Shown here: piece by piece, positions 45,189-52,574 of the stretch | Numbering within the stretch: position 1 is the first letter of the stretch | Layout of the letters: the number at the start of each line of letters is the position of its first letter | From: Ancylomarina subtilis | GTDB lineage: Bacteria; Bacteroidota; Bacteroidia; Bacteroidales; Marinifilaceae | NCBI RefSeq assembly: GCF_004217115.1 | Contig: NZ_SHKN01000001.1 | Span: forward strand, 2,483,781-2,547,780 | Length of the DNA: 64,000 nucleotides | Reading direction: 5' to 3' | Position numbers and translations under genes: made by a program | The notes under the pieces: model-generated | What the model was told of the DNA's origin: nothing | Database searches by the model: none | What the model saw: only the letters and a program-made list of their open reading frames with translations

Positions 45189-45214
45189 AAAATCAAGCTT
45201 CACGGCTTTGATTT
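45189..45214 (-). other. Stem-loop at the kamC stop codon
   Basis: AAATCAAGC (45190-45198) and GCTTTGATTT (45205-45214) form a stem with one bulge and a six-base loop. It covers the kamC stop codon region and precedes kamD. Confidence 0.45.
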
Positions 45215-46643
45215 ACATGACAGAAATAATGCTGTCAGGTTTAAGCAAATTTTCATTTGCCTTTTCTATAATTTGTTGGTTTATTCCTAAAATTCCGGCG
45301 ATGCGTAGTGCTTCATGCGGCACTGTTGAGGCATCGTCTTCAATCAAGGAATAATCCATATAATCGTTTATATTGTTTTTGTTTATCTCACCAGACTTAA
45401 AGTCTTTATCCAAGCCTTTCACTCTCAATTTTCGACAACGGGAATCCAATCCACTGTAGTGAGTTGTAATCACCGACTGGGTTTGATTCTCATTGAAGAT
45501 TTCAGCCACAGCATTCACAATAGCACGGCCCTCTGTTGGATTCGTTGTTCTGGCCAATTCATCTACAAGAATTAAAACATTCTCCTTTCTAATAGATGCT
45601 TCCACCATTTCGTTAATCTTCACCATTTCGGATGCAAAAGACGACAAGCCATTTTGTTCAGACTGATCATCCCCAACCGAAACTAAAACCCTATCAACTA
45701 ATGCAATGCAAGCCGATTGTGCTGGTACAAAAAAACCAAATTGCAAAAGATATTGACAAAGGGCTAAGGTTTTTAAAATAACTGTCTTTCCAGCCATATT
45801 TGCACCTGTTATAAAACAAACAGATTGATTTAAAGCGATGTCTATGGCTTGAAATTTTCTCTTTGATAAAGATAATGTTTCCTTTATTTGCGGATGAAAC
45901 ATGCCCTTGTATTCTGTAATTGAATCACTAAGTCGGGCTCTGGTGAAACCCAAATTCTCAGCAAGAAGGGCTTTAGCCACTATCACATCGAGGTGTGCAA
46001 CTTGATTCAAGGCTTTTTCAAGCTCAGTTGCATAAGGATACAGCCTCTCACAAATCTGAGCTCTGACATCAGCCTCAATTGCTTCAGCCTGGCTTTTTAG
46101 AGCTTCCAAAGACTGCCCCGCACTCATTTCTGGATCAGCTTTTATCGCTGACTTTAGTTCTTTAATTTCCTTTCGAACTTTTGCAAGCTCTTCTGAATAG
46201 GAATCATATATATAGAAAGATGGAATTCTGTTATTTTCCGGATCCAGAATTGAAATCATGGGATTCATGTCCGGAATCTCCATCAATGTGGTTTCAAACT
46301 CATTTTGAAGCTTCAATATCTCATCAGAAACCAGTGCGAAAGATTTGATCTCGAAAAGCTCAATATCATCCAAAATTAATTTGGCTTTCATATTTTTAAT
46401 GCTCCCCTTGATGTCTCGCACCTGCATAAGTTTGGTCTGAACCTTACTAATCAGGCCTACCTTTTTCCCTCCTAAGATCGTGTAGATACGAGTCACCAAA
46501 TCAAGCTCACAATTGATTTCATCAGCCTGATACAACATCGGCATATCAAGTAGGTAGCGCTTTCCCAAACTGGATTGCAGCTGCATACTCTCCACCAAAT
46601 GTTGAAGGCCTTTGACTTGAGATATGGCAGTTCGTAATTTCAT
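45213..46643 (-). CDS. kamC: Lysine 5,6-aminomutase reactivase ATPase KamC (MutS-like)
   Basis: The 476-residue protein has a MutS-like ABC ATPase at its C-terminus: Walker A GANMAGKTVILKT (280-292), DQSEQNGLSSFASEMV (signature-like), and Walker B region ILVDELARTTNPTEG followed by VITTHYSG. The N-terminal half contains helical lever-like segments but no mismatch-recognition domain, so it is not a repair protein. It sits between kamB and kamD, the position of the reactivase ATPase that releases inactivated cobalamin from lysine 5,6-aminomutase. Only 6 bp separates it from kamB. Confidence 0.88.
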   Translation of the reverse strand: MKLRTAISQVKGLQHLVESMQLQSSLGKRYLLDMPMLYQADEINCELDLVTRIYTILGGKKVGLISKVQTKLMQVRDIKGSIKNMKAKLILDDIELFEIKSFALVSDEILKLQNEFETTLMEIPDMNPMISILDPENNRIPSFYIYDSYSEELAKVRKEIKELKSAIKADPEMSAGQSLEALKSQAEAIEADVRAQICERLYPYATELEKALNQVAHLDVIVAKALLAENLGFTRARLSDSITEYKGMFHPQIKETLSLSKRKFQAIDIALNQSVCFITGANMAGKTVILKTLALCQYLLQFGFFVPAQSACIALVDRVLVSVGDDQSEQNGLSSFASEMVKINEMVEASIRKENVLILVDELARTTNPTEGRAIVNAVAEIFNENQTQSVITTHYSGLDSRCRKLRVKGLDKDFKSGEINKNNINDYMDYSLIEDDASTVPHEALRIAGILGINQQIIEKANENLLKPDSIISVM

Positions 46644-46649
46644 CTGTTC

Positions 46650-47660
46650 TTAATTCAATTTTCTCACATCATAAACAGGCAGTTTCAGCTTTTCTTCCAT
46701 TGCTTGTTTTAATTCGTCTGAATTCAGACAATAACCATCAGGTGATACCGGATTAATACAAACCGCTATCAGCTTGGTTTTTTGGAGCACCTTAATGCGT
46801 CCTCCACGCTTGATAAAAGCGTAATACGTTTCGGGCGAGGCAAATATTCTCGTAAAATCCCGAACAATAATTTCAATATCTTTTATCTGTTTCTGAACCC
46901 TTAAAAAATTCAAAAACTTATCGGTAATCGCCCCGTTAACAAAGATTCGATTGCCTTTTGTAAATAACTTATCTTTTGCCTTTTCAATCAATAGAACCGA
47001 TTCTATTTCTAAATCGAAAAATTCACCTTCATCTGAAATCGCCCAAATTCCATTCTGTTTTGGCAAAAGCTTTTCTTTTAAATCTTCTTCTACAGCCTCC
47101 AAACTGATCAGTTCGTAGGTGTAGTTGGTTTTATAAACCAGTTGCGGGATATTGGCCGAAAGAGCTGCACCTGTAGCCAAAATCATAGCATCGGTTACTG
47201 CTGGCGATCCCAAACTTTTCCGTGACAGAGCGCCATCAACCAGAGTCAGATCAACATCGAAGTTTTTCATCTGAGAAATCAAATCTTTTATAGCCGCATT
47301 GCTGGCCGGACCTGATATCATCACCTTATCGCTTGATTTTGCTTTTGCCGTTACCAAACGTCCCAAAGAGGTCGTTTGTGTACTAACATCCAAAACTTCA
47401 GCAATCAAATTTTTCTTGTGATAATGCAATTCAGAAGTCACAAAAATCATCCCCTCATAAACCTCAATTTCAGGCTTATGTGTTTGAGTCACTACGTCGG
47501 TATTTTCTCCATCAACACCTATGGACGTGAGAGCAATTTGTTTTGTGCTGCCGCTCAATCGCGACAGCACATAATTCAAACACTCGGTTTTCCCGGTATT
47601 CTTTTCAAGTCCAACAATAGACAGACTTTTGTATTTCTCTATTTCCTTTATGAAAGGCAT
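46650..47660 (-). CDS. kamB: Lysine 5,6-aminomutase reactivase subunit KamB
   Basis: The 336-residue protein has an N-terminal P-loop, IVGLEKNTGKTECLNYVLSR (GLEKNTGKT at 17-25), DGALSRKSLGSPAVTDAMIL in the middle and a C-terminal region with VQKQIKDIEIIVRDFTRIF and INPVSPDGYCL. It overlaps the 3' end of kamA by 13 bp, so translation is coupled, and it is followed by kamC. These two genes are the conserved companions of kamDE in lysine-fermenting bacteria and are assigned as the B12-enzyme reactivase; the biochemical evidence is thinner than for the catalytic genes. Confidence 0.86.
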   Translation of the reverse strand: MPFIKEIEKYKSLSIVGLEKNTGKTECLNYVLSRLSGSTKQIALTSIGVDGENTDVVTQTHKPEIEVYEGMIFVTSELHYHKKNLIAEVLDVSTQTTSLGRLVTAKAKSSDKVMISGPASNAAIKDLISQMKNFDVDLTLVDGALSRKSLGSPAVTDAMILATGAALSANIPQLVYKTNYTYELISLEAVEEDLKEKLLPKQNGIWAISDEGEFFDLEIESVLLIEKAKDKLFTKGNRIFVNGAITDKFLNFLRVQKQIKDIEIIVRDFTRIFASPETYYAFIKRGGRIKVLQKTKLIAVCINPVSPDGYCLNSDELKQAMEEKLKLPVYDVRKLN

Positions 47661-48910
47661 TCAGTTTTCTTATTTCTCTCTTTACGTTGTAACAGAGATG
47701 GCTCAATTGCCAATCGACTACCTTCAAGCAAAGAAGCTACACCTTCTGGTTGTTTGTGATCAGAACATTCCGGACAGTGACAATTTTCGGTGTAACCTTT
47801 AGGTTCGGTATAAGTTGTAATTACCCCCTCGAAGTTACGCAAAATCACTTTAGTAGGACTCTGAGAAACAACATACTGAGGCATTACAGGAATCTTTCCT
47901 CCTCCACCTGGAGCATCCACAACAAAAGTTGGAACTGCAAATCCAGAGGTATGACCGCGAAGACTCTCAATAATCTCGATACCCTTAGAAACTGGTGTTC
48001 TAAAGTGTTCAAGTCCCATTGAAAGGTCGCACTGATAAATGTAATAAGGACGAATACGATTCATCACCAAGTTGTGAACCAATTTCTTCATTACGTGTAC
48101 ACAGTCGTTAATGCCTTTCAACAATACAGACTGATTACCCAAAGGTACACCTGCATTAGCTAAACGAGCAACAGCTTCCTTAGCCTCTGAAGTCATTTCA
48201 TCTGAATGATTAAAATGCGTGTTCAACCATACTGGATGGTATTTCTTAAGCATATTAACCAAGCCTTCGGTAATACGCTGTGGCAATACAACAGGCGTAC
48301 GTGAACCGATACGAATAATCTCAACATGTGGAATAGCGCGTAATGAGCTGATAATATATTCCAGTTTATCATCACCAATCAATAAGGCATCCCCACCAGA
48401 AAGAACAACGTCGCGAACCTGAGGTGTATTTTTAATATACTCAATTGCTTTCTCGATATTATCCTGTGGTGTAGAAGCATCAGACTGACCAGCGAAACGA
48501 CGACGGGTACAGTGACGACAATACATTGAACACATATCTGTAATCAAGAATAATACACGATCCGGATAACGGTGTGTTAAGCCAGGAACCGGTGAATCTT
48601 CATCCTCGTGCAATGGATCTAAAAGATCGGCATCAGCATGATGAACTTCCAAACCTGTAGGAATAGCCTGCTTACGTATAGGACATTCCGGGTTATTTAC
48701 ATCTACAAGAGATAAATAATATGGTGTAATCGCCATACGCAATGTCGCTAACGATTTCTTAACACCTTCTTCTTCATCAGCAGTAAGGTTGATATACTTT
48801 TTAAGATCTTCCAGAGTTTCGATACGGTTTCTCACCTGCCATCTCCAGTCATTCCACTGCTCGTCTGTAACCTCAGGAAACATTTCCTTACGTCCCTTAT
48901 TTTCAATCAT
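47648..48910 (-). CDS. kamA: Lysine 2,3-aminomutase
   Basis: The 420-residue product (start at 48910, MIENKGRKEMFPEVTDEQWN; 48913 is possible) has the radical SAM motif CSMYCRHCTRR (about Cys 127, 131, 134), LSGGDALL, the lysine-binding Asp in YIYQCDLSMGLEHF and in VVDAPGGGGKIPVM, where the Lys of GGGGK binds PLP, and a zinc-binding Cys cluster NCHCPECSDHKQPEG at the C-terminus. It converts L-lysine to L-beta-lysine, the first step of the pathway. The substrate residues are all in place, in contrast to the orphan relative at 32402. It is followed by kamB with a 13-bp overlap. Confidence 0.97.
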   Translation of the reverse strand: MIENKGRKEMFPEVTDEQWNDWRWQVRNRIETLEDLKKYINLTADEEEGVKKSLATLRMAITPYYLSLVDVNNPECPIRKQAIPTGLEVHHADADLLDPLHEDEDSPVPGLTHRYPDRVLFLITDMCSMYCRHCTRRRFAGQSDASTPQDNIEKAIEYIKNTPQVRDVVLSGGDALLIGDDKLEYIISSLRAIPHVEIIRIGSRTPVVLPQRITEGLVNMLKKYHPVWLNTHFNHSDEMTSEAKEAVARLANAGVPLGNQSVLLKGINDCVHVMKKLVHNLVMNRIRPYYIYQCDLSMGLEHFRTPVSKGIEIIESLRGHTSGFAVPTFVVDAPGGGGKIPVMPQYVVSQSPTKVILRNFEGVITTYTEPKGYTENCHCPECSDHKQPEGVASLLEGSRLAIEPSLLQRKERNKKTECLS

Positions 48911-48943
48911 CATATTTTGTTTTAGTCTCAAGATTTAGAATCA

Positions 48944-48992
48944 AGTATCAAGGAGAAATTCTCTGTTGTATCAAAAATTAAGTCTTGATACT
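48944..48992 (-). other. Stem-loop between kdd and kamA
   Basis: AGTATCAAG (48944-48952) pairs with CTTGATACT (48984-48992), a perfect 9-bp stem around a 31-nt loop, with a smaller GAGAA/TTCTC hairpin inside. No T-run follows it. Confidence 0.6.
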
Positions 48993-49018
48993 CGATACTC
49001 TTATCTTAATTCTATAAT

Positions 49019-50053
49019 CTACACGTATAATTTTTCAAATAACTCTCTAATTCCAGCTGATTCTCTAATGATTTCAAGTGTTAGATCGGCATGACCAATT
49101 GCATAACCATTTCCAACAATCATATCAACATCCTTACCTACTCCTTCAGCACCTAGAGCTGCCTTAGAGAAAGAAGTTGCCATAGAGAAGAAATAAACAC
49201 AACCACGATCTTTAGTGATCAGGATAGATGACATTTCAGTAGAAGCAACGTTTACATTGTTGATCACCACATCACAACCTTCTTCGCCTGTAATTGCAGT
49301 CACCTCAGTGTAAACATTCATTACGTCCGTTGCATCGCCAACAATCACATCAGTAGCCAGACCCAGATCCTTAATACGTTTGGCATTCTCTTCAGAATAC
49401 TCAACGACAATTACTTTTCCTTTAGGACCAACTTTTTTCATAGCCTGGTAGCAGCAAAGTACTCCCGATTTTCCACCACCACCGATGATGCAAACCGTAT
49501 CGCCTTCCTTCACCAAACGATCAACCTGAGCAGGAGCACCCGCTACATCAAGAGCAGCTAAAGCTAATTTCTCTGGTAAATCAGATGGAAGAACAGCATA
49601 TAAACCTGAAGCAAAAAGAATTGCCTGACCGTCGATATCAACTTGATCGTTTGATAAGTTGATGTTCTTGATCTTATTAATTTTAAGAGGTGTTAATGAT
49701 AAAGAAACCAAAGTCGCCACTTTATCACCTACCTTAAGATCTTGATTAGGGAAATTTGGTCCAACTTCTTTAACAGTTCCGATCAACATTCCTCCTGAAC
49801 CTGTAACCGGGTTTTGCATCTTTCCACGGCTGTTTACGATAGAAAGAATCATCTCTTCCATCTTAGCTGTATCCGCATCACAAGCCCCTTTTACCTGAGT
49901 AAAACTTGCTGAATCAATATTTAACGTTTGAACATCAATTAAAACCTCGTTGTCGTAAATTGACATGGTGTTGTCCAACTTTTGAGCTGGCTGTGGAAGA
50001 GTCCCTTTTGGCTCAAGGACTCTGTGAGTTCCGTATTTGTTTCCTGCTTTCAT
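49019..50053 (-). CDS. kdd: L-erythro-3,5-diaminohexanoate dehydrogenase
   Basis: The 344-residue protein resembles the zinc-free alcohol-dehydrogenase-like Kdd of lysine fermenters: an N-terminal GroES-like part (YGTHRVLEPKGTLPQPAQ, GSGGMLIGTVKEVGP), then a Rossmann NAD domain (VCIIGGGGKSGVLCCYQAMK) and GCVYFFSMATSFSKAALGAEGVGKDVDMIVGNG segments. It oxidises 3,5-diaminohexanoate to 5-amino-3-oxohexanoate with NAD release of ammonia. It lies 10 bp after kce and before kamA. Confidence 0.95.
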   Translation of the reverse strand: MKAGNKYGTHRVLEPKGTLPQPAQKLDNTMSIYDNEVLIDVQTLNIDSASFTQVKGACDADTAKMEEMILSIVNSRGKMQNPVTGSGGMLIGTVKEVGPNFPNQDLKVGDKVATLVSLSLTPLKINKIKNINLSNDQVDIDGQAILFASGLYAVLPSDLPEKLALAALDVAGAPAQVDRLVKEGDTVCIIGGGGKSGVLCCYQAMKKVGPKGKVIVVEYSEENAKRIKDLGLATDVIVGDATDVMNVYTEVTAITGEEGCDVVINNVNVASTEMSSILITKDRGCVYFFSMATSFSKAALGAEGVGKDVDMIVGNGYAIGHADLTLEIIRESAGIRELFEKLYV

Positions 50054-50063
50054 TCTATATTAA

Positions 50064-50888
50064 TTATCTTGCTTTTAAACCTAAAATTTCTCTTGCTTCT
50101 GCTGGCGTTGCGATTTCGCGACCTAACTCATTGGCCATACGAACCACTTTCTCAACCAACTGACCATTCGATTCTGCCACAACACCTCTCGAAATCATGG
50201 TATTATCTTCAAACCCAACACGAACATGACCACCATCGATGATAGCAGCTGCAGCTAGTGGAAATTCGAAACGACCAATACCAGCAACGGTATAAGTTGC
50301 ATCAGCAGGAATACTACCACGCATGAATACAAAATCGCGAAGTGTACCAGAGATTCCACCGTTTACTCCCATCACAAAATCAAAATGCATTGGCGATTTG
50401 ATAAAACCTTTTTTACCTAAACGCAAAGCCATGTCGATCATCGATTTATCGAAAACTTCAAGCTCAGGCTTAATGCCTCTTTCAATCATTTTCTCACCGA
50501 AATACTTGATTGTATTTTCAGTATTCTCGAAAATCTCGTCACCTCCGAAATTCAATGTACCACAGTCAAGAGTTGCCATCTCAGGGTTCAACTCAGTTGG
50601 TTGAAGTCTTTCATCGTTTGACATACCAACGGCACCACCGGTTGATGGCTGGATAATAACGTCAGGATATTGAGCATGAATTGCATCCATCACCAATTTA
50701 AAACGGTTTTTATCTTGTGTTGGAGTCCCATCATCCTCACGAACGTGAAGGTGGATGATACTTGCACCCGCTTTGATAGCTGATCCTGCTTCGCGAACAC
50801 ATTCTTCAACTGTATATGGAACAGCAGGGTTATGCTCTTTTGTTACTTCGGCGCCACAAATTGCGGCCGTGATAATTAACTTTTCCAT
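50064..50888 (-). CDS. kce: 3-keto-5-aminohexanoate cleavage enzyme
   Basis: The 274-residue TIM-barrel protein (BKACE/DUF849 family) shows IITAAICGAEVTKEHNPAVP, the zinc-binding SIIHLHVREDDGTPTQD (two His), QPSTGGAVGMSNDERL, and MVNGG-like FVMGVNGGISGT, with AGIGRFEFPLAAAAIIDGGH late in the chain. With acetyl-CoA it converts 5-amino-3-oxohexanoate to acetoacetate and 3-aminobutyryl-CoA. Its neighbours kal and kdd perform the adjacent steps, which makes the Kce assignment firm among BKACE members. Confidence 0.96.
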   Translation of the reverse strand: MEKLIITAAICGAEVTKEHNPAVPYTVEECVREAGSAIKAGASIIHLHVREDDGTPTQDKNRFKLVMDAIHAQYPDVIIQPSTGGAVGMSNDERLQPTELNPEMATLDCGTLNFGGDEIFENTENTIKYFGEKMIERGIKPELEVFDKSMIDMALRLGKKGFIKSPMHFDFVMGVNGGISGTLRDFVFMRGSIPADATYTVAGIGRFEFPLAAAAIIDGGHVRVGFEDNTMISRGVVAESNGQLVEKVVRMANELGREIATPAEAREILGLKAR

Positions 50889-50903
50889 GGCTTAAGTATT
50901 TAA

Positions 50904-50971
50904 AATATGAGTCTAAAGTGAAAAAAATAGTTAGTCGGCATTTCTTTTGGTCAACACTTCAGACCCATATT
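50904..50971 (-). other. Long stem-loop between kal and kce
   Basis: AATATGAGTCTAAAGTG (50904-50920) and CACTTCAGACCCATATT (50955-50971) form a 17-bp stem in which the only two non-Watson-Crick positions are G/T. There is a 34-nt loop and no T-run. Confidence 0.7.
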
Positions 50972-50985
50972 AATAAAGTCTAATA

Positions 50986-51369
50986 TTATTTACGTTGATT
51001 GGCTTTTGGTGTCACACAAGTACCCACTGCACGACAAGTCACGATAGGCTCTTCAAGCACATCACATGCTGAATCAGAAATATCAGTTCTTGGAACGATA
51101 ACCTTACGCGCTTCAAATTTCATTTTACGGCTAGAGTTACCTTCTTTAATGATCTCACCTACAGCCTCAATATAATCGCCTGCATAAACAGGAGCCAAGA
51201 ATTCAACGCTTTCGTATCCTGCAAACAAACCTTCATCGCCATCACGACGAATCAACAATTCCGTTGCAACATCTCCAAAAAGCTGAAGCATTTTTGCACC
51301 ATCAACAAGGTTTCCACCATAATGTGCATCGTGTGAACTCATACGTACTCTAATAATTGCCTGTTCCAT
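50986..51369 (-). CDS. kal: 3-aminobutyryl-CoA ammonia lyase
   Basis: The 127-residue hotdog-fold protein shows [20 protein letters not shown] (the His-Asp region at the active site), [20 protein letters not shown] and [12 protein letters not shown], with the length of the clostridial enzyme. It removes ammonia from 3-aminobutyryl-CoA to give crotonyl-CoA. It is the second gene of the operon, between ctfA and kce. Confidence 0.94.
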   Translation of the reverse strand: MEQAIIRVRMSSHDAHYGGNLVDGAKMLQLFGDVATELLIRRDGDEGLFAGYESVEFLAPVYAGDYIEAVGEIIKEGNSSRKMKFEARKVIVPRTDISDSACDVLEEPIVTCRAVGTCVTPKANQRK

Positions 51370-51407
51370 AATAGTATAGTGTTAGTATTTTATAGTTTCT
51401 AAATCAT

Positions 51408-51428
51408 ATGGAAGCTTAAAACTTCCAT
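51408..51428 (-). other. Stem-loop between ctfA and kal
   Basis: ATGGAAG (51408-51414) pairs with CTTCCAT (51422-51428) around a seven-base loop. It is small but perfect and lies close to the ctfA stop codon. Confidence 0.5.
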
Positions 51429-51438
51429 CAAAATCGAA

Positions 51439-52089
51439 TTAGTTTGCTCTTACAATAAAGTCAACATAGATTGAAGGGGTTTTAACTTCCTCAGGTTTAA
51501 ATGTTCCTGCCTCAACAATTTCTTCAGGCTCAACAATAACCAAATCCCCGGCAGTCGCCATTATTGGATTGAAGTTTTGAGATGTACCACGGTAAGTCAA
51601 GTTTCCATGTGTATCACTTACACTTGCACCAATTAAGGCAACATCAGCCTTTAAAGGTTTTTCAAGAATAAACTCCTTACCATCAACCGTAACAATATCC
51701 TTTCCTTCGGCAACCATGGTTCCTAATCCGGTTGGTGTTAGCACACCACCTAATCCAGCACCACCAGCACGAACGCGCTCAGCTAAGGTTCCCTGAGGAC
51801 TAAACTCAACGATTAACTCACCATTGTTCATCTGCTCAATTGAAGCTGAATTCGCTCCTACATAAGAGGTAATTACCTTTTCAACTTGCTTATTTGCGAT
51901 CAATTTTCCTAAACCTTTATCGGCAAAAGCAGTATCGTTACAAATGATTGTTAAATTTTTAACATTTGAGGCAACAATGCCATCAACCATTTGGTTGGCA
52001 GTTCCAACCGATAAAAAGCCACCAATCATGATAGTCATACCATCTTTAATCTTGGCAACAGCCTCTTCAAATGAAATTATCTTGTTCAT
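51439..52089 (-). CDS. ctfA: Butyryl-CoA/acetoacetate CoA-transferase, alpha subunit
   Basis: The 216-residue subunit has the class I CoA-transferase alpha features MIGGFLSVGTANQMVDGIV, FSPQGTLAERVRAGGAGLGGVLTPTG, and DVALIGASVSDTHGNLTYRG. It pairs with the beta subunit encoded about 9 kb further along the same operon. The enzyme moves CoA from butyryl-CoA to acetoacetate so that the pathway yields butyrate and acetoacetyl-CoA. It is the first gene of the long lysine-fermentation operon. Called atoD in some genomes. Confidence 0.94.
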   Translation of the reverse strand: MNKIISFEEAVAKIKDGMTIMIGGFLSVGTANQMVDGIVASNVKNLTIICNDTAFADKGLGKLIANKQVEKVITSYVGANSASIEQMNNGELIVEFSPQGTLAERVRAGGAGLGGVLTPTGLGTMVAEGKDIVTVDGKEFILEKPLKADVALIGASVSDTHGNLTYRGTSQNFNPIMATAGDLVIVEPEEIVEAGTFKPEEVKTPSIYVDFIVRAN

Positions 52090-52574
52090 TACAGGATTCG
52101 TTTTAAATTAATTGCAAAGCATTTCTTAACAGTCATTTACACTTACCTAATGTAAAATCACAGAGCAAATATAATCTTATTTTCCACGCTTTAAAAGGCT
52201 TCTAAATCTGCACTCTAAGCTAACTTATTCGGAATGATTCTAACTTATCAATTTAGCTTAAATCCATTCTAAATAGTATCGGAAACCTTTTCGAAATCCG
52301 TATCAAAAACAAACTCTATGTTTAGATATAAACACAATCAGGCATATTTCACGCAGGTGTATTTTAAAATGGTTGTCTTTCATCTGCTTAATAACATGGT
52401 GAATCAAGAAAAAAAACGAAATTTAGATTCATTCTTAAGTATGTTCCCTGCCTATCGACCTATTTTTCAGCCAAAGAGCCCCTTTGGTCATTTTTACAAC
52501 TTTTCACATAATCATGATAAGTGCTTCATAATTATTTCCCTAAATTCGTTGACATAATTTGAATTCATCTTCAC
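52090..52574. other. Divergent promoter region of the kam operon and DUF2723 gene
   Basis: This 485-bp AT-rich gap contains a minus-strand TATATTTG box (52166-52173) for the kam operon and a plus-strand TAAATTCG (52541-52548) before the DUF2723 gene. A 79-codon frame at 52318-52557 lacks any recognisable composition and is probably not a gene. No clear riboswitch was found. Confidence 0.5.
52166..52173 (-). promoter_or_regulatory. Candidate -7 box of the lysine fermentation operon
   Basis: CAAATATA on the plus strand gives TATATTTG on the minus strand, a full TAnnTTTG match 77 bp before the ctfA start. A -33 TTTG at the usual spacing is not evident. Confidence 0.45.

Noticed and set aside
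45213-46643. DNA mismatch repair protein MutS
   Set aside because: Only the ATPase part matches; mismatch-binding domains are absent and the gene sits in the kam operon, so KamC is the better call.
52318-52557. 79-codon ORF upstream of the DUF2723 gene
   Set aside because: No signal, motif or codon pattern like neighbours; it lies in a promoter region and is probably chance.
52090-52574. Lysine or cobalamin riboswitch before the kam operon
   Set aside because: Lysine and B12 use made this likely, but I found no matching conserved core; the predicted leader is only about 70 nt.
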